Source: CAVXHQ01 sp963761735 (GTDB lineage Bacteria > Pseudomonadota > Alphaproteobacteria > Rhodobacterales > Rhodobacteraceae). From it: a DNA stretch of 64,000 bases. The stretch covers positions 62,001 through 126,000 of the forward strand of contig CAVXHQ010000004.1 in assembly GCA_963761735.1 (NCBI GenBank). The letters are read 5' to 3'. The notes beneath the pieces were generated by a model that was not told where the DNA came from, did no database searches, and saw only the letters and a program-made list of their open reading frames with translations. The position numbers and the translations under genes were made by a program. Shown here piece by piece: positions 1 to 8,308 of this stretch; position 1 is the first letter of the stretch, and the number at the start of each line of letters is the position of its first letter.

Positions 1-147
1 CATGAACATTTCCATCATGTCCTTGGGCATCGTCGGCCAGAGTTCTTCGAATCCCTGAGGCGTGAACTTCTCAAGCATCGGATTGGCCTGTTTCATCCAG
101 TCCTGAGACGCCTTCATCATCGTCTCGAAGGGGTTCTGGTCGGTCAT
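1..147 (-). CDS. Partial gene downstream of nuoI, probably carboxymuconolactone decarboxylase-like
   Basis: The first 49 codons of a gene that runs off the left edge; its ATG overlaps the nuoI stop as ATGA, so it is translationally coupled. The visible N-terminus is rich in Met, Phe and Pro, with motifs such as NPMLEKFTPQGFEEL and PTMPKDMMEMF. From memory this resembles the N-terminus of a roughly 130-aa AhpD/carboxymuconolactone decarboxylase-like protein that often lies between nuoI and nuoJ in Rhodobacteraceae. The CxxC part that would define that family is outside the window, so the assignment rests on N-terminal similarity and position. A phasin-like protein is an alternative. That a real gene starts here is much surer than its family. 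Confidence 0.5.
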   Translation of the reverse strand, partial: MTDQNPFETMMKASQDWMKQANPMLEKFTPQGFEELWPTMPKDMMEMFM

Positions 148-638
148 CGGTACGGTGCGTCGATTTCGAGATTGCGCGCGATTTCGGCCTCCCAGCGGTC
201 GCCGTTTTCCAACAGCTTGTCCTTGTCGTAGTACAGCTCTTCGCGGGTCTCGGTGGAAAATTCGAAATTCGGCCCCTCGACGATGGCGTCGACCGGGCAG
301 GCCTCCTGACAGAACCCGCAATAGATGCATTTGGTCATGTCGATGTCATAGCGCGTGGTACGGCGGCTGCCGTCGTCGCGCGGTTCGGCGTCGATGGTGA
401 TCGCCTGCGCCGGACACACCGCTTCGCACAGCTTGCACGCGATGCAGCGTTCCTCGCCGTTGGGATAGCGCCGCAGGGCGTGTTCGCCCCGGAAACGCGG
501 GCTCAGCGGGCCCTTTTCGTGCGGATAGTTCAGCGTCGCCTTGGGCGCGAAGAAGTATTTCAGGCCGAGGCCGAAGCCCTTCCAGATATCCATCAACAGG
601 AAATATTTGGCGGCGCGGGTATAGTCGATCTGGGTCAT
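144..638 (-). CDS. nuoI: NADH-quinone oxidoreductase subunit I (NuoI)
   Basis: 164 aa, the usual alphaproteobacterial length. This is the complex I ferredoxin-like subunit in the peripheral arm, carrying clusters N6a and N6b that pass electrons towards NuoB cluster N2. Two CxxCxxCxxxCP motifs are visible: C65, C68, C71, C75 and C104, C107, C110, C114. The N-terminal amphipathic segment (about residues 8-32) is typical of the membrane-contacting part of NuoI. Its ATG overlaps the stop of the preceding 73-codon orf by four bases, and its stop overlaps the next gene's ATG, so it is embedded in a tightly coupled minus-strand operon. No irregularity is seen in the protein. Confidence 0.97.
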   Translation of the reverse strand: MTQIDYTRAAKYFLLMDIWKGFGLGLKYFFAPKATLNYPHEKGPLSPRFRGEHALRRYPNGEERCIACKLCEAVCPAQAITIDAEPRDDGSRRTTRYDIDMTKCIYCGFCQEACPVDAIVEGPNFEFSTETREELYYDKDKLLENGDRWEAEIARNLEIDAPYR

Positions 639-856
639 TTGCTTACAACCTTGATATTTTCTTGTGCGTTTTGTCGCGCGAAACGCACAAGAAACTGGTG
701 GAATTCCGCATCGTTGTAGGTTCCGTTCTCGTCTTCAGTTCCAAACGCGCCAACAAACGGAATTACACTCACGTTATCTTTGACGTCGCGAACGAACTCG
801 TTGAGGGCCTCTTGGCTACTGTGCAATATACTCAGCCATATGGGATTCATCGCCAT
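635..856 (-). CDS. Small low-GC orf of unknown function between nuoH and nuoI
   Basis: 73 codons, starting 8 bp after the nuoH stop and ending with an ATGA overlap on nuoI, so it is positioned to be translated within the nuo operon. An alternative start is Met3. No signal peptide, membrane segment or recognisable domain is present; the protein is mildly acidic in the middle (FGTEDENGTYNDAEF) and probably soluble. The DNA is clearly poorer in GC than its neighbours, with many A/T third positions, which is unlike the surrounding nuo genes and suggests a foreign or recently inserted sequence. Its 3' third contains a 14-bp perfect inverted repeat. I do not recognise the family. The protein could be real, or the frame could be a by-product of an inserted palindromic element. 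Confidence 0.55.
   Translation of the reverse strand: MAMNPIWLSILHSSQEALNEFVRDVKDNVSVIPFVGAFGTEDENGTYNDAEFHQFLVRFARQNAQENIKVVSK
658..694. repeat. 14-bp perfect inverted repeat inside the small orf
   Basis: Left arm 658-671 (TTTCTTGTGCGTTT) and right arm 681-694 are perfect complements around a 9-base loop. This makes a strong hairpin in the nuo mRNA about 20-50 bases upstream of the nuoI start. No T-run follows on either strand, so it is not a canonical terminator. Confidence 0.8.
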
Positions 857-864
857 AGTACGTT

Positions 865-1905
865 CTACGCCCCCACCGCCCAGCGTGCCCAGAAACCGCC
901 AGCCACTTCGAACTTGGCAAGGAAAGAGACCAGCACGACCCAGCCCAGCGACAGCGGCAGGAACACTTTCCAGCCGATCCGCATCAGCTGATCATAGCGG
1001 AACCGGGGTGTCACCGCCTTGACCAGCGCGAAGACAAAGAAGCACAGGCCCATCTTGAGAACCATCCACAGCACGCCGTCCGGCAGGAACGGCACCGGCG
1101 ACAGCCAGCCGCCAAGGAACAGCAACGTCACCAGCGCGCACATCAGCACGACGGCCATCAACTCGCCGATCATGAACAGCAGGAACGGCGTCGAGGAATA
1201 TTCCACCTGATAGCCCGCGACGAGTTCGCTCTCTGCCTCGGGCAGATCGAACGGCGGACGGTTGGTTTCGGCCAGCGCCGAGATGAAGAACAGGAACACC
1301 ATCGGAAAATGCGGCAGCCAGTACCAGCCGAGCATGCCGTAGCCGGTGTCCTGCGCCGCGACGATGGCGCCGAAATTCATACTTCCCGTCGAGATGATCA
1401 CCCCGATGATGATCAGGCCCAGCGACACCTCGTAGGAAATCATCTGTGCCGCCGACCGCAGCGAGCCGAGGAACGGGTATTTGGAGTTCGACGCCCAGCC
1501 GCCCATGATCACACCGTAGACCTCGAGCGAGGACACCGCGAAGACGAACAGGATCGCCACGTTGATATTGGACAACACCCAGGTGTCGTTGAACGGGATC
1601 ACCGACCAGGCAACGACGGCCAGCACAAAGGAAATCAGCGGGGCAAGGAAGAACACGACCCGGTCGGCGCCCGCAGGCACGACGACCTCCTTGACGATGT
1701 ATTTCAGGAAATCCGCAAAGGATTGCAGCAGGCCGAAGATGCCGACCACGTTCGGCCCCTTTCGCATCTGCACCGCGGCCCAGACCTTGCGGTCGGCATA
1801 CATCAGAAACGCGAGCGCCAGAAGCAGCGGGATCAGCAGCAGCAGGCTCAGACCGAGCGTCGTCAGAATAATGCCGGTGTTCGTCGTGGTGAAGAAATCG
1901 TACAT
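865..1905 (-). CDS. nuoH: NADH-quinone oxidoreductase subunit H (NuoH)
   Basis: 346 aa from the ATG at 1905, the normal size. NuoH is a membrane subunit at the junction with the peripheral arm and helps form the quinone-binding cavity and first proton channel. I chose this start because an AGGAG lies about 9 bases upstream and the family begins just before the first membrane helix; the frame stays open 24 codons further, but that extension is Arg/Pro-rich and unlike NuoH. About eight hydrophobic helices are visible. The conserved segment DRKVWAAVQMRKGPNVVG follows helix 1, and the quinone-site loop motif RPPFDLPEAESELVAGY is present. It lies after the lipoprotein gene in the operon. Confidence 0.96.
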   Translation of the reverse strand: MYDFFTTTNTGIILTTLGLSLLLLIPLLLALAFLMYADRKVWAAVQMRKGPNVVGIFGLLQSFADFLKYIVKEVVVPAGADRVVFFLAPLISFVLAVVAWSVIPFNDTWVLSNINVAILFVFAVSSLEVYGVIMGGWASNSKYPFLGSLRSAAQMISYEVSLGLIIIGVIISTGSMNFGAIVAAQDTGYGMLGWYWLPHFPMVFLFFISALAETNRPPFDLPEAESELVAGYQVEYSSTPFLLFMIGELMAVVLMCALVTLLFLGGWLSPVPFLPDGVLWMVLKMGLCFFVFALVKAVTPRFRYDQLMRIGWKVFLPLSLGWVVLVSFLAKFEVAGGFWARWAVGA

Positions 1906-2010
1906 CCGTTTCCGGCTCCTCTGTCCCGACGTCCGGGGGCATTGCTCTGGCGGCGTTTCGCCGGTCGTGTGGCGCATCGAATGCGCATTGGGTCCGGCGC
2001 CGGTGCGGCC

Positions 2011-2403
2011 TCAGACCGTCGGGATACCTATTCTGCCGCAGTCCGCGACGGTGACTTCGGCGTCGATGGTTTGCACGCCCTGCGGCAGCGCGGACGAGAT
2101 CGTGTAAACAGCATCCGCCGACCAGATTCTACCCCGTTCGTCGATCAAAGTCCGCACATGCCGTGCAAAACCGTATCCGCGGATCAGCGCATACTGCGCC
2201 GCGGCGCAGCGGGCATAGTCCTCGAGCGTTTCGGGCCCGACCGGATTGCGTACCGTCACCAGAAAGCTGACGAGATCGCCATCCAGCAGGCGCGTCTCGA
2301 CACCGTCGTACCACAGGATATCTTCCGCACCCGGGCCGTCGATAGTGTCCGCCCCTGTCGACACGCACCCCGCCGCCGCAAGCCCGAATGCGCGTGGCAG
2401 CAT
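2011..2403 (-). CDS. Putative lipoprotein of the nuo operon
   Basis: 130 aa from the ATG at 2403. The start is a short, weakly hydrophobic leader ending in LAAAGC, which fits a lipobox and would place the protein in the periplasm, lipid-anchored. The mature part has two conserved-looking stretches, CAAAQYALIRGYGFARH and the C-terminal TIDAEVTVADCGRIGIPTV. From memory similar small lipoproteins sit between nuoG and nuoH in other Rhodobacterales, without an established function. It begins 49 bp after nuoG and ends 105 bp before nuoH. The frame extends upstream, but with Arg-rich codons overlapping nuoG, so the 2403 start is preferred. Function unknown; an assembly or accessory role in complex I would be inference only. 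Confidence 0.7.
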   Translation of the reverse strand: MLPRAFGLAAAGCVSTGADTIDGPGAEDILWYDGVETRLLDGDLVSFLVTVRNPVGPETLEDYARCAAAQYALIRGYGFARHVRTLIDERGRIWSADAVYTISSALPQGVQTIDAEVTVADCGRIGIPTV

Positions 2404-2452
2404 CCGGGCACAGGACAGCGCCCGCGCCGCAGGGCGGCGGCGGAGCAATCCC

Positions 2453-4480
2453 CTACTCCGCCGCAATCGCTGCGCTGCGCCGCGCGGCCACACCCGCGCT
2501 CAGTTCCGCCATAAGGGCGCTGGCGCGGGCTATCGGGTTGGTCAGATAGTAATCCCCGACCGGGCTGATAAAATCGCCGGTTCCCATTTTGCCATCCGGC
2601 AGATCGCCGATCTCGTTTTCCGCAACCTCGTCGATGCGGCCCAGATGCGGATGCGCGGCGACGATGGCACGGCGCAGCGCGCCAAGGCTGTCATAGGGCA
2701 GCGTCGCGCCGACCTCGGCGGACAGGGCGCGCAGGATGGCCCAGTTTTCCTTGGCCTCACCCGGTGCGAAACCGGCGCGCTGTGCGAGCTGCGGACGGCC
2801 CTCGGTGTTGACGAACAGCCCGTTTTCCTCGGTATAGGCGGCGCCGGGAAGGATGATGTCGGCGCGGTGCGCGCCACGGTCGCCGTGGCTGCCCTGATAG
2901 ATGACGGTTGGCCCCGCAGCGATATCGATTTCGTCGGCCCCGAGGTTATAGATCACCTCGGCGTCCGTCAGCGCGTCCATGCCGCCCTCCGTCACGGCGC
3001 CGACGTCCATGGCGCCCACGCGGGAGGCCGCGGTGTGCAGGAGCATCATCTTGCCGCCCGACTTCGCACAGATTTCTACCGCCTTCGCCAGAACCGCCGG
3101 ACCGTCGGCGCTGCACAGCGCACCCTGACCGATGATCATGATGCAGTTCTTGTCCTCGAGCGCCGACATATCCAGGTCCGCGACATGTGCGAGGGCTGCG
3201 CGGTCGCTGCCCATATGTTCGTAATCGTAGGTCAGGTCGACGGCGGCACCGACCACGATCACGTCCGCGCCGGTCGACCATGCCTTTCGGATGCGGGCGT
3301 TCAGGATCGGCGCCTCGAGCGCCGGGTTCGTACCGACCAGAAGGATCTTGTCCGCCGTGTCGATGTCCTCAATGGACGCCGTGCCGACGTAGGCGCCGCG
3401 GTTGCCGGCGGGCAATGCCGCGCCGTCGGTCCGGCATTCGACGGATCCGCCCTGCCCTTCGACGAGTTCCCTGAGCGCGAAAGTCGCCTCGACACTCGCC
3501 AGATCGCCGATCAGACCCGCAACCTTGCGGCCCTTCATCGCCGCCGCAGCCGCCGTCAGGGCCTCGGGCCAGCTTGCTTTGCGCAGCTTGCCGTTTTCGC
3601 GAATATAGGGCGTGTCGAGGCGCTGGCGGCGCAGCCCGTCCCAGACGAACCGGGTCTTGTCCGAAATCCATTCCTCGTTCACGCCGTCATGGTTTCGCGG
3701 CAGGATGCGCATGACTTCGCGTCCTTTGGCGTCCACGCGGATGTTGCTGCCAAGGGCGTCCATGACGTCGATGCTCTCGGTCTTTGTCAATTCCCACGGC
3801 CGGGCGGTGAACGCATAGGGTTTGCTCACCAGCGCGCCCACCGGGCACAGGTCGATGATGTTGCCTTGCAAGTTGCTGTCGAGCGTCGCGCCCAGATAGG
3901 AGGTGATCTCGGCATCCTCGCCGCGCCCGGTCTGACCCATCTGGTGGATGCCCGCCACCTCGGTGGTGAACCGGACACAACGGGTGCAGGAAATGCAGCG
4001 GGTCATGTGGGTTTCGACCAGCGGGCCGAGATCGAGGTCCTCCGTGGCGCGCTTCGGCTCGCGGTAGCGGCTGAAATCGACGCCGTAGGCCATCGCCTGA
4101 TCCTGAAGATCGCACTCGCCGCCCTGATCGCAGATCGGGCAATCGAGCGGATGGTTGATGAGCAGGAACTCCATCACGCCTTCGCGCGCCTTTTTCACCA
4201 TCGGCGAATTGGTCTTCACCACCGGTGGCTCGCCGTCCTTGCCCGGGCGCAGATCCTTGACCTGCATCGCGCAGGAGGCCGTGGGTTTCGGCGGGCCGCC
4301 AACCACCTCGACAAGGCACATCCGGCAGTTTCCGGCGATCGTCAGGCGCTCGTGATAGCAAAACCGCGGAATTTCGATCCCCGCGACCTCGCAGGCCTGA
4401 ATGAGCGTCATCGCCCCCTCGACCTCGACGAGTGTGCCGTCGATCACGACTTTCTTGAGAGTATTCTGACCGTCCGCCAT
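2453..4480 (-). CDS. nuoG: NADH-quinone oxidoreductase subunit G (NuoG)
   Basis: 675 aa; the large iron-sulfur subunit of the NADH-dehydrogenase module, of the short form typical of alphaproteobacteria and mitochondria rather than the ~900-aa enterobacterial form. The N-terminal ferredoxin domain binds the 2Fe-2S cluster N1b with C41, C52, C55 and C70. Cluster N5 ligands are H110, C114, C117 and C123; cluster N4 ligands are C162, C165, C168 and C212. The rest is a molybdopterin-oxidoreductase-like fold that has lost its cofactor. It follows the DUF5333 gene by 150 bp and precedes the lipoprotein gene by 49 bp. No frame defects are seen. The extra N7 cluster cysteines of the enterobacterial type are not apparent. 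Confidence 0.97.
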   Translation of the reverse strand: MADGQNTLKKVVIDGTLVEVEGAMTLIQACEVAGIEIPRFCYHERLTIAGNCRMCLVEVVGGPPKPTASCAMQVKDLRPGKDGEPPVVKTNSPMVKKAREGVMEFLLINHPLDCPICDQGGECDLQDQAMAYGVDFSRYREPKRATEDLDLGPLVETHMTRCISCTRCVRFTTEVAGIHQMGQTGRGEDAEITSYLGATLDSNLQGNIIDLCPVGALVSKPYAFTARPWELTKTESIDVMDALGSNIRVDAKGREVMRILPRNHDGVNEEWISDKTRFVWDGLRRQRLDTPYIRENGKLRKASWPEALTAAAAAMKGRKVAGLIGDLASVEATFALRELVEGQGGSVECRTDGAALPAGNRGAYVGTASIEDIDTADKILLVGTNPALEAPILNARIRKAWSTGADVIVVGAAVDLTYDYEHMGSDRAALAHVADLDMSALEDKNCIMIIGQGALCSADGPAVLAKAVEICAKSGGKMMLLHTAASRVGAMDVGAVTEGGMDALTDAEVIYNLGADEIDIAAGPTVIYQGSHGDRGAHRADIILPGAAYTEENGLFVNTEGRPQLAQRAGFAPGEAKENWAILRALSAEVGATLPYDSLGALRRAIVAAHPHLGRIDEVAENEIGDLPDGKMGTGDFISPVGDYYLTNPIARASALMAELSAGVAARRSAAIAAE

Positions 4481-4630
4481 GGCTTACGTCCCCGCTGCTG
4501 AACGCCCCGCGACTGTGCCGGACCTTCGTTCGTTTGACCGGGTTCTAGCGCGTGCGCGCGGGCGATGCCAGACTCAAGCCGCGCGCTGTGGGCGCAAATG
4601 CGCGCCGGCCGGGCGACAAATCGGCGCGGC

Positions 4631-5044
4631 TCAGCGCAACAATTGCCCGGCGACGGTATTCGACACGATCTGTCCGCGCCCGACATCGCAATAGCTTTGC
4701 GCCTGACCGGCGACTGCGCCGAGGGCCACAAGACGGGTCCGGGCCACGGCCTTGAGGCGGTCCTGCTCGGCGTCGTTGTCGACGAAGGCGTCGATTTCCG
4801 CATCCGAATACCCCAGACGCTCTGCCTCTGCCTTCAGCGCGAAAAGATAGTTGATGCCCGCCAGCCGCCGCGCCGACAGATCGCCGCATTGCTCGCCGAT
4901 CTCATAGGCGATCGCCACGGCGATCAGGCCTTCGGTGACACTGGGCTCGTCGCGCAGTTCACTGCGTGCCGCGGTGGTGCCCGCGACGACGACGAAAGCG
5001 GTGACGAGGGCGAGCGTGCCGAAAAGCGAGGTCCGGGTATTCAT
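4631..5044 (-). CDS. DUF5333 secreted protein
   Basis: 137 aa from the ATG at 5044. An N-terminal signal peptide (about residues 1-27, hydrophobic core LFGTLALVTAFVVVAG) indicates export to the periplasm. The mature part holds paired cysteines (EQCGDLS and SYCDVGR), probably a disulfide, and the segment LGYSDAEIDAFV. These match my memory of the DUF5333 family, which is characteristic of Rhodobacterales and found next to nuoG. Function is not established; the constant linkage to nuoG suggests an auxiliary role for complex I, but the periplasmic location makes direct contact with the NADH module impossible. It lies between the 75-aa membrane protein gene and nuoG. Confidence 0.8.
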   Translation of the reverse strand: MNTRTSLFGTLALVTAFVVVAGTTAARSELRDEPSVTEGLIAVAIAYEIGEQCGDLSARRLAGINYLFALKAEAERLGYSDAEIDAFVDNDAEQDRLKAVARTRLVALGAVAGQAQSYCDVGRGQIVSNTVAGQLLR

Positions 5045-5178
5045 GGGATTTTCCTGTCGGTCTTGATGCCTGTTTCTGACACCCGACATCGACCGGTTGG
5101 ACGCGATATTCAATAACGCCTGACCGTGACCCGATGCCGATGGGCGGTCCTCCGCCGTGCGAGGCGCCGCACGGTGCG

Positions 5179-5406
5179 TCAGCGACGTCGCTCGCGCGCG
5201 GGAGATATCCCGTTCAACCCTTTCCGCAGAAAGGCGAATGTCATGATCACGCCGACAAAGGCGAGGCCCGCCACCGCCGTATAGGCCCAGAGCGGCGCAA
5301 GCTCTGCGCGGATCGCCAGATGCGACAACCACACCGGACCGCCGCAAACGATCAGGGTGACGATGGCGGCCAGAATGCTTGTCGCGCCGTCGATGAACGG
5401 TTTCAT
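5179..5406 (-). CDS. Small two-helix membrane protein of the nuo operon
   Basis: 75 aa. Two hydrophobic segments (about residues 8-30 and 40-60) separated by a short loop, with a basic tail ending in RERRR, predict an inner-membrane hairpin with a cytoplasmic C-terminus. It lies between the DUF3291 and DUF5333 genes on the same strand, 82 and 134 bp away. I do not recognise a family. Base composition matches its neighbours and third positions are GC-rich, which supports coding. The position fits the pattern of small membrane proteins scattered through this nuo operon. Confidence 0.6.
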   Translation of the reverse strand: MKPFIDGATSILAAIVTLIVCGGPVWLSHLAIRAELAPLWAYTAVAGLAFVGVIMTFAFLRKGLNGISPARERRR

Positions 5407-5488
5407 CGCCGCCAGCCGCCGGACAGTGCGGCACCGTCGCCACCGGTCCGGGCATCGTCAGCCAGCGCCCATGCCGTGTCACGCGCCC

Positions 5489-6043
5489 TCACGCCGGCCT
5501 GCCCCCGGCGGTATCGCGCGGTTGTTGCGAGGTGTCCGCATCGTCCCGACCATCCGCGCCTTTCCTGTCGTCCGCATCGTCGCGATCGCCGGAACTGTTC
5601 CAGTCAAAGGCATGCGCGTCCGGGCCGAAACGGCGCAGATGACCGAGGCGGGCCAGCGCCTCGGCCACGTCGGGCCGATGCCCGCGCGGCACCCACCACA
5701 TCACGAAATGCGCCTGTTCCGATGGCTCGAACCATTCCGCACGGCGGGCAAAGAACCCGGCGTGGACGGTCTGGTGCACGAATTTCTCGAGGCTCGGCAC
5801 ATCCTTCCAGACGGTCAGGTTGGTGATCGCCAGCGGGTCGCCGTCGCGCGCAGCCTCGGTGTTGCCGGTGCCGGGCTCTCCCGACCCTTCCATCATCCAC
5901 ACGAATCCCGGCATCCTCTTGCCCATGGCGTTCACCCGGTCGAGAGCGTTCATGAAATCCGCGACCTGCGGGTCGTCCGTCGGCGACCGCAGGCGCCCGA
6001 TGTTGAGTTGCGCCAGATGCGTATTCGCGGGCTGCCGGATCAT
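5489..6043 (-). CDS. DUF3291 domain protein
   Basis: 184 aa. The first ~145 residues match the DUF3291 pattern: an N-terminal HLAQLNIGRLRSP strand, a VNAMGKRMPGFVW motif, then SLEKFVHQTVHAGFFARR and HFVMWWVPRGHRPDV. These are ferredoxin-like alpha/beta barrel proteins related to antibiotic biosynthesis monooxygenase-like folds, with no proven activity. The last ~35 residues are low-complexity, rich in Asp, Arg and Gly, and probably disordered. It lies in the nuo operon 64 bp after the disrupted orf and before the small membrane protein. No catalytic residue can be assigned from sequence. Family assignment is fairly sure; the role in the operon is unknown. Confidence 0.75.
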   Translation of the reverse strand: MIRQPANTHLAQLNIGRLRSPTDDPQVADFMNALDRVNAMGKRMPGFVWMMEGSGEPGTGNTEAARDGDPLAITNLTVWKDVPSLEKFVHQTVHAGFFARRAEWFEPSEQAHFVMWWVPRGHRPDVAEALARLGHLRRFGPDAHAFDWNSSGDRDDADDRKGADGRDDADTSQQPRDTAGGRPA

Positions 6044-6107
6044 GGCGCGGAACCGCGCGAAATGCCCGCCAGGGCCGTGACCGCACCGGGCAAAGGGCCG
6101 TCTGGCA

Positions 6108-6593
6108 TCAGCACACCTTCCCGCACTGCCATTCGCGCGTCAATTCCGCCGTCATCTCCGGCTCGCTGTCCCAGCGATCGAGGGTCTCCGGGTCCGGCGC
6201 CGGTCTGTCGCCGAACGCATGGGCGACAAGAACCGCGACAATCCTGCTTTCGGTGCTGCCGACACGGATCGTCGACACCGTCCCGGACACATGCGGCAGT
6301 TCCGCGGTAGTGCCGGTTCCATCTGGCCCGGCGGCGACGGCACCCGAAAACGGGATCGGGTCCAATTCCCTGGCGACGTGGCGCACCGCGAACGCGCCCT
6401 AGGTCGCGACGGCATCCGGGGCCCCGCGAGCGGATATGTGACCGGCAGCGGCACCGTGTTGCCATATCCTTGGCGACGCGCCGCCCACCTGTGCGGCGGT
6501 CCGGCCGCCGGTGTCCGCCTGCCTCGGCGGGACAGTCGGAGACCCGCTGCACCCCGCGAGGGCCACCGCCGGACCGGCAAGGGCGATGCGCAT
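6108..6593 (-). pseudogene. Disrupted lipoprotein gene of the nuo operon
   Basis: The ATG at 6593 follows the nuoF stop immediately and opens with a lipoprotein-like leader (MRIALAGPAVALAGC). The same frame is closed by a TAG at 6399-6401 and then stays open for about 97 more codons to a stop at 6108, ending in EWQCGKVC. The second part looks like real protein. Between about 6415 and 6475 the leader frame uses many A/T third positions, while another frame (reading YGNTVPLPVTYPLAGP) has GC-rich third positions. So two compensating indels are as likely as one nonsense change. An undisrupted version would be about 161 aa. Alternatively, a short 64-aa lipoprotein and a separate 92-aa protein could exist, but neither looks complete. 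Confidence 0.5.
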
Positions 6594-7892
6594 CTATACG
6601 GCGGCGACAGGCGCGCGGACGGGAACGCGCTTGTGCTTGATCCGGTCCTCGATCTCGTCGCGGAAATTGCGGATCAGGCCCTGGATGGGCCAGGCGGCGG
6701 CATCGCCGAGCGCGCAGATCGTGTGCCCCTCGACCTGCTTGGTCACGTCGAACAGCATGTCGATTTCCTCGACAGCCGCCTCGCCTTTGACCAGCCGCGC
6801 CATCACCCGCATCATCCAGCCGGTGCCTTCGCGGCAGGGCGTACACTGGCCACAGCTTTCGTGTTTATAGAACTTGGCCAGCCGCCAGATCGCCTTGATA
6901 ATGTCGACGTCCTTGTCCATCACGATCACCGCCGCCGTGCCAAGGCCCGAGCCCAGCTCGCCACGCAGATAGTCGAAATCCATGATCGCGTCGCGCATGT
7001 TTTCGCCGCGCACGCAGGGCACCGAACTGCCGCCGGGGATCACCGCCTTGAGGTTGTCCCAGCCGCCGCGAATGCCGCCGCAGTGCTTTTCGATCAGTTC
7101 CTCGAACGAAATGCTCATCGCCTCTTCGACGACGCAGGGATTGTTGACGTGGCCCGAGATCGCGAACAGCTTGGTGCCCGCATTGTTCTGACGGCCAAAG
7201 CCCGCAAACCAGGACGCGCCGCGCCGCAGGATCGTCGGCGCCACGGCGATGCTCTCGACGTTGTTCACCGTTGTGGGGCAGCCATACAGGCCCGCGCCCG
7301 CCGGAAACGGCGGCTTCATCCGGGGCATGCCCTTCTTGCCTTCGAGAGATTCCAGCAGGGCGGTCTCTTCGCCGCAGATATAGGCGCCCGCGCCGTGGGT
7401 CAGGTAGATGTCGAAATCCCAGCCCGATTTGCAGGCGTTCGGACCTACAAGCCCCGCATCGTAACATTCGTCGATCGCGGCCTGCAGCGCCTCTTTCTCG
7501 CGGATATATTCACCGCGGATATAGATGTAGCAGGCATGGGCCTGCATCGCAAAGGACGCGATCAGGCAGCCTTCGATCAGGGTGTGCGGATCGTGCCGCA
7601 TGATCTCGCGGTCCTTGCAGGTGCCGGGTTCGGATTCGTCGGCATTGACGACAAGGTAGGACGGGCGGCCGTCGCTTTCCTTGGGCATGAACGACCATTT
7701 CAGACCGGTGGGGAACCCTGCCCCGCCACGTCCGCGCAGGCCCGATCCCTTCATCTCGTCGACGATCCAGCCCGCGCCTTTGGCAAGGATGTCCTTGGTG
7801 CCGTCCCAGTGGCCGCGCGCCATCGCACCCTTCAGGGTGCGGTCGTGCATACCGTAGATATTGGTAAAAATGCGGTCCTTGTCGGCGAGCAT
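6594..7892 (-). CDS. nuoF: NADH-quinone oxidoreductase subunit F (NuoF)
   Basis: 432 aa, the usual length. This is the NADH-binding flavoprotein subunit that accepts hydride from NADH onto FMN and passes electrons to cluster N3. The FMN/NADH site motif GRGGAGFPTG is at residues 54-63, with the conserved NADESEPGTCKDRE at 83-96 and GAYICGEETALLESLEG at 169-184. The 4Fe-4S N3 ligands are C347, C350, C353 (ESCGQCTPCREG) and C393. It starts 123 bp after the DUF5337 gene and abuts the disrupted lipoprotein gene. No irregularity in the frame. Confidence 0.98.
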   Translation of the reverse strand: MLADKDRIFTNIYGMHDRTLKGAMARGHWDGTKDILAKGAGWIVDEMKGSGLRGRGGAGFPTGLKWSFMPKESDGRPSYLVVNADESEPGTCKDREIMRHDPHTLIEGCLIASFAMQAHACYIYIRGEYIREKEALQAAIDECYDAGLVGPNACKSGWDFDIYLTHGAGAYICGEETALLESLEGKKGMPRMKPPFPAGAGLYGCPTTVNNVESIAVAPTILRRGASWFAGFGRQNNAGTKLFAISGHVNNPCVVEEAMSISFEELIEKHCGGIRGGWDNLKAVIPGGSSVPCVRGENMRDAIMDFDYLRGELGSGLGTAAVIVMDKDVDIIKAIWRLAKFYKHESCGQCTPCREGTGWMMRVMARLVKGEAAVEEIDMLFDVTKQVEGHTICALGDAAAWPIQGLIRNFRDEIEDRIKHKRVPVRAPVAAV

Positions 7893-8015
7893 CGGCAGAT
7901 CTCCATCACGTCACTACGCGGGTCATTGGTGTCCCGTGAAGGTCACGGGACGGTTTGAATGCGGCGCCCGCGATATCGGGGCGCGGTGTCAGATCCGACG
8001 CCGGTCCGACGCGCG

Positions 8016-8228
8016 TCACGCGCGGCCGCTGCGAAAGGTCAGCCAGAGCCCGAGGCCGAACCCTGCAAGCGCCACCAGATCGAGCGTCACCTGAACGCCG
8101 GGCCCAAGTCCGAGCTTCGGTCCGAGCCAGATCGACAGGATCCAGAACACCCCCGTCCCGGCAAGCACCACAGCGGCGCGGCGTCGTGCACGGGCAACCT
8201 GTGCCACCCGATCGTCGGTTTCGGTCAT
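8016..8228 (-). CDS. DUF5337 small membrane protein
   Basis: 70 aa with a charged N-terminus (about residues 1-17) followed by two hydrophobic helices (about 18-38 and 46-65), ending in a short basic tail. It matches the DUF5337 pattern I know from Rhodobacterales nuo operons, where an N-terminal arginine-rich segment precedes a helical hairpin. Function is not established. It lies between the HhH membrane protein gene and nuoF, 80 bp and 123 bp away, on the same strand. Small size and consistent linkage suggest an accessory or assembly role for complex I in the membrane; this is inference from context. Confidence 0.75.
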   Translation of the reverse strand: MTETDDRVAQVARARRRAAVVLAGTGVFWILSIWLGPKLGLGPGVQVTLDLVALAGFGLGLWLTFRSGRA

Positions 8229-8308
8229 CGCCTATCGCCCGCCAGAGGTAAAGGCCCCAGATCGCCGCAGTGCCGGACGCGCCCGGGACGCGGGGTGCGC
8301 GTACGGGG

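Noticed and set aside
2246..4501. A 751-codon plus-strand frame opposite nuoG
   Set aside because: nuoG is unmistakable on the minus strand; the plus frame gives His/Arg/Asp-rich sequence typical of antisense shadows.
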